Assembly (NCBI RefSeq): GCF_036321025.1
Contig: NZ_JAZAPB010000001.1
Span: 186,001-250,000, forward strand
DNA: 64,000 nt
Direction: 5' to 3'
Origin: Alteraurantiacibacter hainanensis
Lineage (GTDB): Bacteria; Pseudomonadota; Alphaproteobacteria; Sphingomonadales; Sphingomonadaceae
Below the pieces are notes generated by a model. It made no database searches. It had not been told where the DNA came from and was given only the letters and a program-made list of their open reading frames with translations. The position numbers were made by a program, and so were the translations under genes. Of the stretch, positions 35,020 through 44,014 are shown in pieces. Each line of letters opens with the position of its first letter. Positions within the stretch are counted from its first letter, which is position 1.

Positions 35020-36477
35020 ATGGCTACCGCACCCGCTATCAACCAGACCACCAACGGCACGATCGCCCAGGTCATCGGCGCCGTCGTCGACGTGACCTTC
35101 CCGGGCGAGCTTCCGCCCATCCTCTCCGCGCTGGAGACGAAGAACGGCGGGCAGACGCTGGTCCTCGAAGTCGCTCAGCACCTCGGCGAGAACACCGTGC
35201 GCACCATCGCCATGGACGGCACCGACGGCCTCGTCCGCGGTCAGGAAGTGATTGCCACCGGCAGCCAGATTTCCGTGCCCGTAGGCCCCAAGACGCTGGG
35301 CCGCATCATGAACGTCGTGGGCGAGCCCATCGACGAGCGCGGTCCGATCGGTGCGGATATGACCATGCCGATCCACGCCGAGGCCCCGCTGTTCGTCGAC
35401 CAGTCGACCGAAGCCGACATTCTCGTCACCGGCATCAAGGTGATCGACCTGCTCGCGCCCTACGCCAAGGGCGGCAAGATCGGCCTGTTCGGCGGTGCCG
35501 GCGTGGGCAAGACCGTGCTGATCCAGGAACTGATCAACAACATCGCCAAGGGCCACGGCGGCGTGTCCGTCTTCGCGGGCGTGGGTGAGCGTACCCGCGA
35601 GGGCAACGACCTCTACCACGAATTCCTCGACGCAGGCGTTATCGCCAAGAACGAAGCTGGCGAGGCGATCAGCGAAGGCTCCAAGGTGGCCCTCGTCTTC
35701 GGCCAGATGAACGAGCCTCCCGGCGCGCGTGCCCGCGTGGCGCTCTCGGGCCTGACCATGGCCGAATACTTCCGCGACCAGGAAGGCCAGGACGTGCTGT
35801 TCTTCGTGGACAACATCTTCCGCTTCACCCAGGCCGGTTCGGAAGTGTCCGCCCTGCTCGGCCGTATTCCTTCGGCCGTGGGCTATCAGCCGACGCTGTC
35901 CACCGACATGGGCAACCTGCAGGAACGCATCACCTCCACCAACAAGGGTTCGATCACCTCGGTGCAGGCCATCTACGTTCCCGCGGACGACCTCACCGAC
36001 CCTGCCCCTGCAACCTCGTTCGCGCACCTTGACGCGACGACCACGCTGAACCGCGCGATTTCCGAGCTGGGCATCTACCCGGCGGTGGACCCACTGGACT
36101 CGACCAGCCGCGTTCTCGAACCGCGCGTCGTGGGCCAGGAGCACTACGAGACCGCGCGCAAGGTCCAGGAGACGCTGCAGAAGTACAAGAGCCTGCAGGA
36201 CATCATCGCCATCCTGGGCATGGACGAGCTTTCCGAAGAGGATAAGCTGACCGTGCAGCGCGCCCGCAAAATCCAGCGCTTCCTGTCCCAGCCCTTCCAC
36301 GTGGCCGAGGTGTTCACCAACATCCCCGGCAAGTTCGTGCAGCTGGAAGACACCGTCCGCTCGTTCAAGGCGGTGGTCGAAGGCGAATACGATCACCTTC
36401 CCGAATCTGCCTTCTACATGGTCGGCGGCATCGACGAAGCCGTCGAGAAGGCCCAGAAAATGGCCGAGGAAGCCTGA
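35020..36477 (+). CDS. atpD: ATP synthase F1 beta subunit
   Basis: A 485-residue catalytic subunit. Walker A is GGAGVGKTVLI, the catalytic region is GVGERTREGNDLYHE, and PSAVGYQPTLSTDMG and ALLGRIPSAVG are conserved. It has an 11-residue N-terminal Ala/Thr/Asn extension before GTIAQVIGAVVDV, usual in alphaproteobacteria. It is separated from atpG by the lipoprotein gene. Confidence 0.97.
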   Translation: MATAPAINQTTNGTIAQVIGAVVDVTFPGELPPILSALETKNGGQTLVLEVAQHLGENTVRTIAMDGTDGLVRGQEVIATGSQISVPVGPKTLGRIMNVVGEPIDERGPIGADMTMPIHAEAPLFVDQSTEADILVTGIKVIDLLAPYAKGGKIGLFGGAGVGKTVLIQELINNIAKGHGGVSVFAGVGERTREGNDLYHEFLDAGVIAKNEAGEAISEGSKVALVFGQMNEPPGARARVALSGLTMAEYFRDQEGQDVLFFVDNIFRFTQAGSEVSALLGRIPSAVGYQPTLSTDMGNLQERITSTNKGSITSVQAIYVPADDLTDPAPATSFAHLDATTTLNRAISELGIYPAVDPLDSTSRVLEPRVVGQEHYETARKVQETLQKYKSLQDIIAILGMDELSEEDKLTVQRARKIQRFLSQPFHVAEVFTNIPGKFVQLEDTVRSFKAVVEGEYDHLPESAFYMVGGIDEAVEKAQKMAEEA

Positions 36478-36482
36478 TCCAG

Positions 36483-36740
36483 ATGGCACTCCACTTCGAA
36501 CTGGTCACGCCGAGCAAGCTGGTCCGCTCCGAGGACGTCCACATGGTGGTCGTCCCCGGCAGCGAGGGCGAGTTCGGCGTGCTGGAGGGCCATGCGCCCT
36601 TCATGTCGACCATCCGCGATGGCGCGGTGCAGGTCTACAAGACCGAGGGCGGCAGCCCGGAGAGCATCGAAGTACGCGGCGGCTTTGCCGAAGTGGGCGA
36701 CAAGGGCCTGACGGTCCTTGCCGAACACGTAGAAGACTGA
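36483..36740 (+). CDS. atpC: ATP synthase F1 epsilon subunit
   Basis: An 85-residue epsilon subunit consisting of the N-terminal beta sandwich only (LHFELVTPSKLVRSEDVHMVVVPGSEGEFGVL). It lacks the C-terminal helical hairpin of about 50 residues that inhibits ATP hydrolysis in E. coli. Short epsilon forms are common in alphaproteobacteria, where a separate zeta inhibitor can serve. It is last of the F1 operon. Confidence 0.93.
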   Translation: MALHFELVTPSKLVRSEDVHMVVVPGSEGEFGVLEGHAPFMSTIRDGAVQVYKTEGGSPESIEVRGGFAEVGDKGLTVLAEHVED

Positions 36741-36777
36741 GCGCGGACCTGCCCCTCACTTGCGCAGAAGGGGCACC

Positions 36778-37350
36778 ATGACGGCAAGGATCGCACTGGC
36801 GGCAACCGCGTTGCTGGCCGCATCATCCTGCGTCGATACGAGCCAGGACATCCACTACATCCCCACCCCGCCGGCCGTGGTGGATGAACTGCTCCGCCTT
36901 GCCGAGATCGAGGAAGGCGACGTCATCTACGACCTGGGATCGGGCGACGGCCGCATCGTGATCGCCGCGGCGCGCGATTACGGCATCAGGGGGGTCGGTA
37001 TCGAGATCGACGACGCCTTGCTGGAACGTGCAAGGCAGAACGCGCGCGAGGCAGGCGTCGAGGACCTGGTGGAGTTTCGCAAGCAGGACCTGTTCGAAAC
37101 AGACCTGACCGGGGTCGACGTCCTGGCCTTATACCTCGGTCCGACCCAGAACCTGCGCCTGCGTCCTCGGATCCTGGAGCAGATGGAGCCAGGCTCTCAG
37201 GTCGTCAGCCATGCCTTTGCCATGGGCGGCTGGATTCCGGACGTCGAAAAGGAAGTCGAGAACCGCAAGGTCTTCAAGTGGACCGTCCCGGTGGAATTCA
37301 TCGACGGCTTCCCCAGCGTCCTGCCGGACGAAGAGCAGGACGCCGGCTAG
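36778..37350 (+). CDS. exported class I methyltransferase-like protein
   Basis: A 190-residue protein. After an N-terminal hydrophobic signal with a lipobox-like AASSCVD comes YIPTPPAVVDELL and the SAM-binding loop VIYDLGSGDGRIVIAAA, then the acidic VGIEIDD. The Rossmann core is complete but a signal peptide on a SAM-dependent enzyme is odd, because SAM is not known in the periplasm. Either the leader acts as a membrane anchor facing the cytoplasm or the fold has another ligand. GAAGGGG precedes ATG 36778. It follows atpC by 37 bases. Confidence 0.7.
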   Translation: MTARIALAATALLAASSCVDTSQDIHYIPTPPAVVDELLRLAEIEEGDVIYDLGSGDGRIVIAAARDYGIRGVGIEIDDALLERARQNAREAGVEDLVEFRKQDLFETDLTGVDVLALYLGPTQNLRLRPRILEQMEPGSQVVSHAFAMGGWIPDVEKEVENRKVFKWTVPVEFIDGFPSVLPDEEQDAG

Positions 37351-37625
37351 CTCCGCCCACGCCGCGTTGGCGCGTGGAAATCGGGCGGCTTGTCGGCGAT
37401 CCTGCGAAGGAACTTCGCCACCTCGTCATGCGCCACGACGAAATCGCGCTCGCCCTCTGACCGGGCCAGTTCCGCATTGGTGAAATGCGCGTGGATCGTG
37501 CGGTGGCAGATCGGGTGCACGGGCACGGTTTCCCGGCCCTTCTTCGCCTTGGGCACCGTATGGTGATACTGAACGCGCCGCCCCAGCGGTCTTTCACAAA
37601 GCCAGCATTTGCGGGCATCATCCAT
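37347..37625 (-). CDS. HNH-like zinc-binding small protein
   Basis: A 92-residue protein. CWLCERPLGRRVQYHHTVPK and VPVHPICHRTIHAHFT give the CxxC...HH...HxxC pattern of small HNH proteins, with the beta-beta-alpha metal finger nearly filling the protein. It could be a nuclease, but many such chromosomal HNH proteins have no known substrate. ATG 37625 is chosen because the frame further upstream overlaps the transporter gene. It is immediately downstream of the EamA transporter on the same strand, and convergent with the methyltransferase-like gene. Confidence 0.7.
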   Translation of the reverse strand: MDDARKCWLCERPLGRRVQYHHTVPKAKKGRETVPVHPICHRTIHAHFTNAELARSEGERDFVVAHDEVAKFLRRIADKPPDFHAPTRRGRS

Positions 37626-37636
37626 CCGCGTCGATC

Positions 37637-38542
37637 TCAGGCAGGGGCCTTGGTGCCCTTGCGCACGCGCCCCTCGTACCACAGCCAGAGGCCCGCCATC
37701 ACGATCAGGGCTGCGCCCGCCATCGCCGTCAGGTCCGGGACTTCGGCGAAGAAGAAATAGCCTATCAGCGAAGCGGCGATCAGCTGGCCGTATGTCATCG
37801 GGGCGACCGTGGCCGCACCGGCCCGCTCCGTCCCCATGTAGATCAGCCAGTGCGCCGCGCTGGCCGTCACCGCGATGATCGCGACCCGGGCCCAGATGTG
37901 CCAGACGGGCCAGTGCACCTCCAGTTGCGCCAGGCCGCTGAAATGGCCGAGAACCATGGCTGCCACGAGGATGACGGTGGCGAAAAGGGCGACATAGGCC
38001 TGCATCGCCAGAGCGCTGCCCCTGCCCGCGACCGCGCGATTGGCCGTGACGAGCACGGACATGCCGAAGGCCGCGCCCAGCGGCAGCAGTGCCGCCAGCC
38101 CGATCTCCGCGAAATTGGGCCTCAGCACGATCAGCACGCCAACGAACGCGACGAGCGTTGCCGCTACGGTTTGCCAGCGCAGTTTCTCACCCAGGAACAC
38201 GGCGGCCAGGATTGCGGTGAACATCGGCTGGGTGAAGACGAGGGCAATCGCCTCGGTCAGCGGCATCAGCCAGACACTGGCGAAGAAGCAGATGGTGGCA
38301 ACGCCCACCCCTGCCCCGCGCAACCACTGCATGCCGGGATTGGGGATATTGCGCAGAGGCTGCACGCCTTCCTTCATCAGCAGGATCGCGGTCAGGCCCA
38401 GCGCGCCCAGGCCATATCGCCAGGCCGCGATGGCGGTTGGCGCCCATGCCCCGTCGATGCCCTTCACGATGCTGTCACCGATGGTGAGCGTGCAGAATCC
38501 GGCCAGTGCGAACAGCAGCCCCGGCCGATCCGATTGTTGCAT
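37637..38542 (-). CDS. EamA/DMT family transporter
   Basis: A 301-residue membrane protein with about ten hydrophobic helices in two EamA repeats. The signs are ALVAFVGVLIVLRPNF at the end of the first repeat and the second repeat beginning LGAAFGMSVLVTANRAVAGRG. The substrate (amino acid, metabolite or nucleotide precursor) cannot be told. The HNH-like gene follows after 11 bases. Confidence 0.82.
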   Translation of the reverse strand: MQQSDRPGLLFALAGFCTLTIGDSIVKGIDGAWAPTAIAAWRYGLGALGLTAILLMKEGVQPLRNIPNPGMQWLRGAGVGVATICFFASVWLMPLTEAIALVFTQPMFTAILAAVFLGEKLRWQTVAATLVAFVGVLIVLRPNFAEIGLAALLPLGAAFGMSVLVTANRAVAGRGSALAMQAYVALFATVILVAAMVLGHFSGLAQLEVHWPVWHIWARVAIIAVTASAAHWLIYMGTERAGAATVAPMTYGQLIAASLIGYFFFAEVPDLTAMAGAALIVMAGLWLWYEGRVRKGTKAPA

Positions 38543-38673
38543 GAATTCCTGCCCTTCAAACGCGGTGCAGGCCGCTTAGGAGGCACGGGCGCAGCGGGCA
38601 AACGCTTTCGTTCGCAAGTCTCGGCGGAATTTTACGAAGCGTTAAACGGTCATGCTTAACAAAGCCCTATGGC

Positions 38674-38691
38674 GCGCCCCCGCAGGGGCGC
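38674..38691 (+). repeat. hairpin in 5' leader of glycosyltransferase gene
   Basis: GCGCCCC and GGGGCGC form a perfect 7-bp stem with a 4-base loop (CGCA), ending 15 bases before the ATG at 38707. It could end transcription from upstream or fold over the ribosome site (CGGGGGCCCG follows). No T tract follows it. Confidence 0.35.
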
Positions 38692-38706
38692 AAACCCGGG
38701 GGCCCG

Positions 38707-39735
38707 ATGACGAAGCTGATAATCCAGATTCCCTGCCTGAACGAGGTGGAACACCTGCCAGAGACGCTGGCCCGGCTTCCGCGGCGGATCGAGGGTATCG
38801 ATTGCATCGAATTCCTGGTGATCGACGATGGCAGCACCGACGGCACCGCGCAGGTTGCGCGCCAGTGGGGCGTGCACCACGTGGTGCAGCATCGCCGCAA
38901 CCGCGGACTTGCCGCCGCCTACCGCAGCGGCATCGACGCGGCGCTGGCGCAGGGTGCCGACATCATCGTGAACACCGATGCCGACGGGCAGTACGAGGGC
39001 GCCGATATCGCCGCTTTGGTGCAGCCGATCCTGGCAGGGGAAGCGGATATCGTGGTCGGCGACCGCGGCGTGGCCGACAATGCCCACTTCTCTCCCTTCA
39101 AGCGCACCCTGCAAAAGCTGGGCAGCGCGGTCGTGCAGCGCCTCGCGGGCACACAGGTGAACGATGCCGTGAGCGGGTTTCGCGCCATCAGCCGGGAAGC
39201 CGCGCGCCGCATCAACATCACGACCGAATTTTCCTATACCACGGACATGCTGATCCAGGCCGGTCGCAAGCGGCTGGCCATCGCGACGGTGCCCGTGCGC
39301 ACCCATGCCGCAGCCCGGCCTAGCCGCCTGTTCAAGTCGATCCCCGGCTTCATCGGACAGACCGGCGTCACCATCATGCGCGCCTATACCACGCACAATG
39401 CCCTGCGCGTGTTCGTGGGCACCGGCCTTGTGACCGCCATGCTCGGCGCACTACCGATCTTTCGGTTCCTGTGGTTCTGGCTCAACGGAGACGGCGACGG
39501 CCACCTGCAATCGCTGGTGATCGGCGGCGCACTGCTAATGCTGGGCACGATCATGTCGGTGCTGGGCATCCTGGCGGACCTGATCGCCACCAATCGCAAG
39601 CTGCTGGAAATGAACCTGCAGAAGCTGCGCGAGATCGAAGAGAAGGTGGCGAGCGTCGCCGCCCGTCCGCAGGAGAGTGCCGAGGTTGGCGAGGCGGCAA
39701 GGCTCGTCGCCATCGCCGGAAGCAAGGAACGCTGA
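38707..39735 (+). CDS. membrane-associated family 2 glycosyltransferase
   Basis: A 342-residue transferase of the dolichol-phosphate mannosyltransferase/ArnC type. The GT-A domain has IQIPCLNEVEHL, VIDDGSTDGT, NTDADGQ (residues 89-95, the metal-binding DAD) and NDAVSGFRAISREAA. Two C-terminal membrane helices (about residues 240-260 and 270-295) and a coiled tail follow. Such enzymes load a sugar on polyprenyl phosphate at the inner face for use by GT-C enzymes; the GT-C-like gene follows directly. First of three plus-strand genes of the glycan cluster. Confidence 0.85.
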   Translation: MTKLIIQIPCLNEVEHLPETLARLPRRIEGIDCIEFLVIDDGSTDGTAQVARQWGVHHVVQHRRNRGLAAAYRSGIDAALAQGADIIVNTDADGQYEGADIAALVQPILAGEADIVVGDRGVADNAHFSPFKRTLQKLGSAVVQRLAGTQVNDAVSGFRAISREAARRINITTEFSYTTDMLIQAGRKRLAIATVPVRTHAAARPSRLFKSIPGFIGQTGVTIMRAYTTHNALRVFVGTGLVTAMLGALPIFRFLWFWLNGDGDGHLQSLVIGGALLMLGTIMSVLGILADLIATNRKLLEMNLQKLREIEEKVASVAARPQESAEVGEAARLVAIAGSKER

Positions 39736-39737
39736 CG

Positions 39738-41426
39738 ATGGCGACCGCCGCCGGCGAGGCGATGACCGCGCCCCGCGAACCTACCGCCGTTGCCTGGCGC
39801 GCGGCGGACAGCCGTTTCTGGCCGCTCGCCATGCTGGGCCTGCTGGCGGCTCTGCAATTCACGATGATCTTCACCCGGGCCATCAACTGGGACGAGTATT
39901 CCTATTTCCGTGAGGTGGTCTGGTTCTCCGAGGGACGGCTCGACCGCACCCTGCAGACCTTCCATGTGCGCCTCTTCGCGTGGCTCCCATCCCTGTTCGG
40001 AACCAGCACCGATCACGTGGTCGCCGCGCGCGTGGCGATGTTCGGTTTCGAGCTGGTCACGCTGGGCTCCCTGTATCTGGTGGCGCGGCGCTTCGTGGAA
40101 GACAGAGTCGCGCTGCTGGCACCGCTTACCTACCTTTCCGCCGGGATGGTCATGCAGCACGGTTTCTCCTTCCGTGTGGACCCGATTGCGACCGCGCTGC
40201 TCTGCGCCTCGCTCGCCGTGCTCGCCAGTGCGCGACTGCGCCTTGCAGGCATCCTGGCCTTCGGCCTGTTCGCCGGGCTCGCCGCCATGGTGACGATCAA
40301 GGTCGCTCTCTACCTTCCCGCCTTTCTCGGCCTCGCCTGGTGGCGCGCCGCCGATGCCGGGTGGAGCCGGACGGAACTGGCGCGGATCGCCGCCTGTCCG
40401 CTGGCGGCGCTTGGTTTCTTCGCGGCACTCTACGCCTATCACGCGACCGGGGTGACGGCGGTTTCCGGCGCCGGCACCGACGCCGGCGCACAGATCGGCG
40501 AAGCCGGCAACTACTCCTTCTTCCTCGGCATCCCGCTCTACTGGCAACTCGCGATCAAGGCTGCGGCAAGCGCCCCGGCCTTTACCGTCATGATCGCCGT
40601 ACTGCCGTTCATGCTCCTGCGCTCGGAGCGGGGAGTTTCGGAAAAGGCGGCACTGCTGGGTCTCTGGCTGCCGATCAGCACCATCGCCTTCTACACCAAC
40701 ACGCTCCCCTACTTTTACGCCTTCATCCTCGCTCCGCTTGCGATTGCGGTTGTCCCCGCGCTGGAATGGCTGGTGCGCCGCTACGATCTTCGCCTCGTCG
40801 CAATCGTGCTGGCCCTGCTGGGTACGGGCATCTGGCTGACCGAGGATCGCGGTCTGATCGACCGGCAGCGCCAGATCGAGCGCAACGTGCACGCGATCTT
40901 CCCCGCGCCGGTCACCTATTTCGATCATAACTACATGCTCGGCGGCTGGCCCAAGGCCAACGGCTTCATGACCTTGTGGGGCCTGCAGAGCTATCGCATG
41001 TCGGGCGAGCCGCGCTATCGCAAGGCGATGGAGCGCGAAACCGTGCCTTTGTTCCTCGCCAACTATCCCGAGCTCGACGAGATGATCTCCGGCAGGCTGG
41101 ACGGGTTGCTGCTGGCGCCGGACGAGCAAGCGCTGCGCGACAATTACATCGAGTTCTCGTGGCCGATCTGGATCGCCGGCAAGGATTTTTCCGACCGGCG
41201 TGGAAGCTTCGTCGAGGAGTTTCTCGTGCCGGGCCCGTACACCGTGGAAGGCGGAGACATCTCCATCGACGGCCGGGTCATCGCGGAAGGCGCGGTGGTG
41301 ACGCTCGAGAGGGGCGATCATGCCATCGAACTGACCGGAGAGGCGAACGTCCGCCTCGTCTGGGGAGAACGCCTGCAGCCTCCGGCCGCGCCTGTCGAGC
41401 CGGGGCCGATATATGCCCTCTACTGA
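39738..41426 (+). CDS. GT-C-fold membrane glycosyltransferase
   Basis: A 562-residue protein with about ten to eleven membrane helices and a soluble C-terminal domain of about 150 residues. The first outer loop contains TRAINWDEYSYFREVVW, where the acidic pair suits the catalytic base of polyprenyl-phosphate-sugar-dependent GT-C enzymes (PMT/ArnT/DUF2029-like). The start overlaps nothing but lies 2 bases after the previous stop. It probably uses the lipid-linked sugar made by its neighbour, on the periplasmic side; the acceptor is unknown. Confidence 0.75.
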   Translation: MATAAGEAMTAPREPTAVAWRAADSRFWPLAMLGLLAALQFTMIFTRAINWDEYSYFREVVWFSEGRLDRTLQTFHVRLFAWLPSLFGTSTDHVVAARVAMFGFELVTLGSLYLVARRFVEDRVALLAPLTYLSAGMVMQHGFSFRVDPIATALLCASLAVLASARLRLAGILAFGLFAGLAAMVTIKVALYLPAFLGLAWWRAADAGWSRTELARIAACPLAALGFFAALYAYHATGVTAVSGAGTDAGAQIGEAGNYSFFLGIPLYWQLAIKAAASAPAFTVMIAVLPFMLLRSERGVSEKAALLGLWLPISTIAFYTNTLPYFYAFILAPLAIAVVPALEWLVRRYDLRLVAIVLALLGTGIWLTEDRGLIDRQRQIERNVHAIFPAPVTYFDHNYMLGGWPKANGFMTLWGLQSYRMSGEPRYRKAMERETVPLFLANYPELDEMISGRLDGLLLAPDEQALRDNYIEFSWPIWIAGKDFSDRRGSFVEEFLVPGPYTVEGGDISIDGRVIAEGAVVTLERGDHAIELTGEANVRLVWGERLQPPAAPVEPGPIYALY

Positions 41427-42489
41427 CGTCACAGGGGACGAGCCCGAGATCGTCTTCATTACCCGCAAGTGGGCGCCGGCTACCGGCGGAATGGAGACCT
41501 ACTCGGTGCGCCTGACCCAGGAGATCGCCCGGAGGCATCCCGTCCAGGTCATTAGCCTGCCGGGGCGCGCAGGCGGAATGCCGCCCGGTGTCGCATCCCT
41601 GCTGCTTTTCCCATTCACCGTCGTGCGCAGGCTTGCCGCGCGGCACGGGCCGGCGCGCGTCATCCACCTTGGCGACCTGGCGCTGTGGCCGATCGGTCTG
41701 CTTGCCGGACGCAGGACAAAAGTGGTGGTCTCCGCCCACGGGACCGATGTCGCCTACCACCGCCGCGGCGGCCTGCGCGGGCGGCTCTACGGCGCCTACC
41801 TGCGCCTCGGGGCAAGGCTGCTGGGCCGGGCCAGGCTGGTTGCCAACTCCCACGCCACCGCGCAGGTGGCAGCCGAAACCGGGTGGCGCACCCACTGCGT
41901 AATCCCCCTTGCCGCCGATCCGGTGGAGGCCGGGAAAGCCGAGGGGCACGAGAGCTTCATACTCTTTGCTGGCAGGCTGGTCGCACGCAAGGGCTGCGGC
42001 TGGTTCGTGCGCGAGGTGTTGCCGTCGCTGCCGGAAGGGATCCAGCTCAGGATCGCCGGCACGGTGTGGGACGAGAGCGAGCGGGCCGCGCTCGACGACG
42101 AGCGGGTTGAATTTCTCGGGCCGCAGGAGCCTGCTGCCCTCGCCCGGCTCTATCGTGCCGCGCTGTGCGTCATCGTGCCGAATATCGATCTGCCCAACGG
42201 AGAATATGAGGGCTTCGGTCTCGTCGCTCCCGAGGCGGCGTCGGCTGGCGGGCTCGTTCTCGCCGCGGCCAGCGGGGGATTGACGGACGCCGTGATCGAC
42301 GGCGAAACGGGATTCCTGCTGCCGAGCGGCGATGCCGAAGCCTGGGCCACCAGGATCAACGACGTGGCTGCCTGGCCATCAGACAAGCGCCAGGCCTTCA
42401 CCGAAAAGGCTCAGGCCCTTAGCCGCGAGGTATATTCCTGGGACCGCGTGGCCGAGGAAACTGTCGCGGTCTATTTCGATAGGGGCTGA
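41413..42489 (+). CDS. family 4 glycosyltransferase
   Basis: A 358-residue GT-B enzyme. The N-terminal domain begins IVFITRKWAPATGGMETYSVRL, the donor domain has ILFAGRLVARKGCGWFVREVLP, and the E-x7-E motif is EGFGLVAPE. These retaining enzymes transfer a sugar from a nucleotide donor. The start overlaps the previous stop by 14 bases, and the end overlaps the convergent glycosyltransferase by 19 bases. Confidence 0.88.
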   Translation: MPSTDVTGDEPEIVFITRKWAPATGGMETYSVRLTQEIARRHPVQVISLPGRAGGMPPGVASLLLFPFTVVRRLAARHGPARVIHLGDLALWPIGLLAGRRTKVVVSAHGTDVAYHRRGGLRGRLYGAYLRLGARLLGRARLVANSHATAQVAAETGWRTHCVIPLAADPVEAGKAEGHESFILFAGRLVARKGCGWFVREVLPSLPEGIQLRIAGTVWDESERAALDDERVEFLGPQEPAALARLYRAALCVIVPNIDLPNGEYEGFGLVAPEAASAGGLVLAAASGGLTDAVIDGETGFLLPSGDAEAWATRINDVAAWPSDKRQAFTEKAQALSREVYSWDRVAEETVAVYFDRG

Positions 42490-43259
42490 TCCCGCCACTC
42501 GCCTGCCCGCAGGGCAGTCGTATCGAGGCCGCGCCGGGAAAAGCGCGGCGCCAGGACGCGGTGAAAGAACCAGGACCCCGCCCTGCCCGGAACGACCTTG
42601 TAGGCGAGCCTTTCGCCAAGCGTCCATCCGACCGAGGTGCGTTCGCTCCGGCGGTCGGATGTGCGGATGACATGGTCGCGGCGGTACCTGATCGGTCCGA
42701 ACCGCGCCACCTGGTGAACGATCTCGTGGTTTTCCAGCACGAAGGGCCAGCGTGCCGGGTCGAACCCTCCGACCTCCTCGAACGCATCGCGGCGAAAGGC
42801 CTGTCCCCAGCCGCCGGAATGGCAGTGGGCCGGGCGGAGGGCGATCTGCAGCCACTTGACAAGCCCTGCCTTGCCGGGCCTACTGAAATCGTCGTGCAGA
42901 GCGAGGACCGCCGCCGCGCGCTCGTCGCGCGCGAACTCGTCGAGGATCGTCCCCACATAACCGGGCGGATAGATGGTGTCCGCATCCAGCGTGCCGATGA
43001 ACGGCGTCTCGATCCCGCGGCACCCGGAAGCCAGGGCAAACAGCTTGCCCGGCCGCCTTTCCTCCAGGCACTCGACGCGGATGTCGCCCATGCGCTCTGT
43101 CGCGTGGCGAACGATCGCGGCACTCTCGTCGGTAGAGCCATTGTCCACGAGGCGCAACGCGAAACGCCGGTCGTCCTGCGCGGCCAGGCTCGCCAGCGTC
43201 GCCGGCAAATAAGCTTCCTCGTTGTAGAACGGCAGCACGAAGGTGATGAGTGGCATCAT
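42471..43259 (-). CDS. family 2 glycosyltransferase
   Basis: A 262-residue GT-A enzyme. Motifs are TFVLPFYNEEAYLPATL, VDNGSTDES, the metal-binding LDADTIYP and CHSGGWGQAFRRDAF, then GGFDPARWPFVLENHE. There are no clear membrane helices. The ATG at 43259 overlaps the TGA of the upstream gene (ATGA). It ends convergently with the GT4 gene. Last gene of the minus-strand half of the glycan cluster. Confidence 0.86.
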   Translation of the reverse strand: MMPLITFVLPFYNEEAYLPATLASLAAQDDRRFALRLVDNGSTDESAAIVRHATERMGDIRVECLEERRPGKLFALASGCRGIETPFIGTLDADTIYPPGYVGTILDEFARDERAAAVLALHDDFSRPGKAGLVKWLQIALRPAHCHSGGWGQAFRRDAFEEVGGFDPARWPFVLENHEIVHQVARFGPIRYRRDHVIRTSDRRSERTSVGWTLGERLAYKVVPGRAGSWFFHRVLAPRFSRRGLDTTALRAGEWRDQPLSK

Positions 43260-44014
43260 CGCGCCAGGTTCATCCTGAACCATTTGTACGGTAGATAAAG
43301 GGTCCAGAACGCGGCGTAGATGGCGGTTTCGGCGGCGTTTCGCGCATAGCGAAAGTGCAGTTTGCGCGCCTCCGCCAGTCTTCGCCTTACCGAAGGCCAG
43401 TCCGTTCGCGTGCTGATACCGCCTACGGGCATGAGCGAAAGGGGCTCGTTGACGACCCGTACGCCAACCCCTGCCTCTCGCGCGCGGAAGTAGAAGTCGT
43501 AATCCAGCGCGACTGCGCAGGTCGGATCGAAACCGCCGCACCGCTCAAGCAGGTCGCGGCGGCAGAAGGCTCCCTGGTGGGGCATCGACATGAAGAAGGA
43601 GAAGGTGGTTCCAAACCCCTTCGCGCGCAGCAGGCGCTCGCTGTCAGCCTCCTGCAGGATCACGTCGAAGCTGACGATTTCGTATCCCTCGCCGAGATGC
43701 CGCATCGCGCGTTCGAGCGTCGTATCGTCGAAAAACAGGTCGCCCGCCTGCAGGACTATGATCCACTCACCCCGCGCCATCGCGACCCCCTTGTTAAGGG
43801 CGTCGGCAATCCCTTCGTCGGGCTCGCTGACCCAGCGAACATTGTCGCAGCTTTGGAGGTACTCGCGCGTCCCGTCGTCCGAGCCGCCGTCGATCACGAC
43901 ATGCTCGACGCAGTCGAGGCCCTGCGCCGCGACGCTTTCCACCGTCTGACGCAGGTCCTCCAGGGCGCGGAAGGATGCCGTAACGACAGTAACGAGGGGG
44001 CGATCAACCGACAT
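43256..44014 (-). CDS. family 2 glycosyltransferase (WcaA-like)
   Basis: A 252-residue GT-A enzyme. It has VTVVTASFRALEDLRQTVESV, VVIDGGSDDGTREYL and a substituted DxD region, WIIVLQAGDLFFDD, of the type seen in colanic-acid-like WcaA transferases. HQGAFCRRDLLERCGGFD is conserved. ATG 44014 (MSVDRPLVTV) is chosen; it overlaps the upstream stop by 11 bases. An ATG 30 bases earlier is possible. Confidence 0.84.
   Translation of the reverse strand: MSVDRPLVTVVTASFRALEDLRQTVESVAAQGLDCVEHVVIDGGSDDGTREYLQSCDNVRWVSEPDEGIADALNKGVAMARGEWIIVLQAGDLFFDDTTLERAMRHLGEGYEIVSFDVILQEADSERLLRAKGFGTTFSFFMSMPHQGAFCRRDLLERCGGFDPTCAVALDYDFYFRAREAGVGVRVVNEPLSLMPVGGISTRTDWPSVRRRLAEARKLHFRYARNAAETAIYAAFWTLYLPYKWFRMNLAR

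Noticed and set aside
38641..38662. GTTAAAC/GCTTAAC as a CtrA site upstream of the DPM-like gene
   Set aside because: The two TTAA are 10 bases apart, not the 7 required, and neither is TTAACCAT.
39384..41468. 694-residue open frame on the minus strand
   Set aside because: Antisense to the GT-C-like gene; low-complexity Arg/Gly/His composition typical of a high-GC shadow frame.
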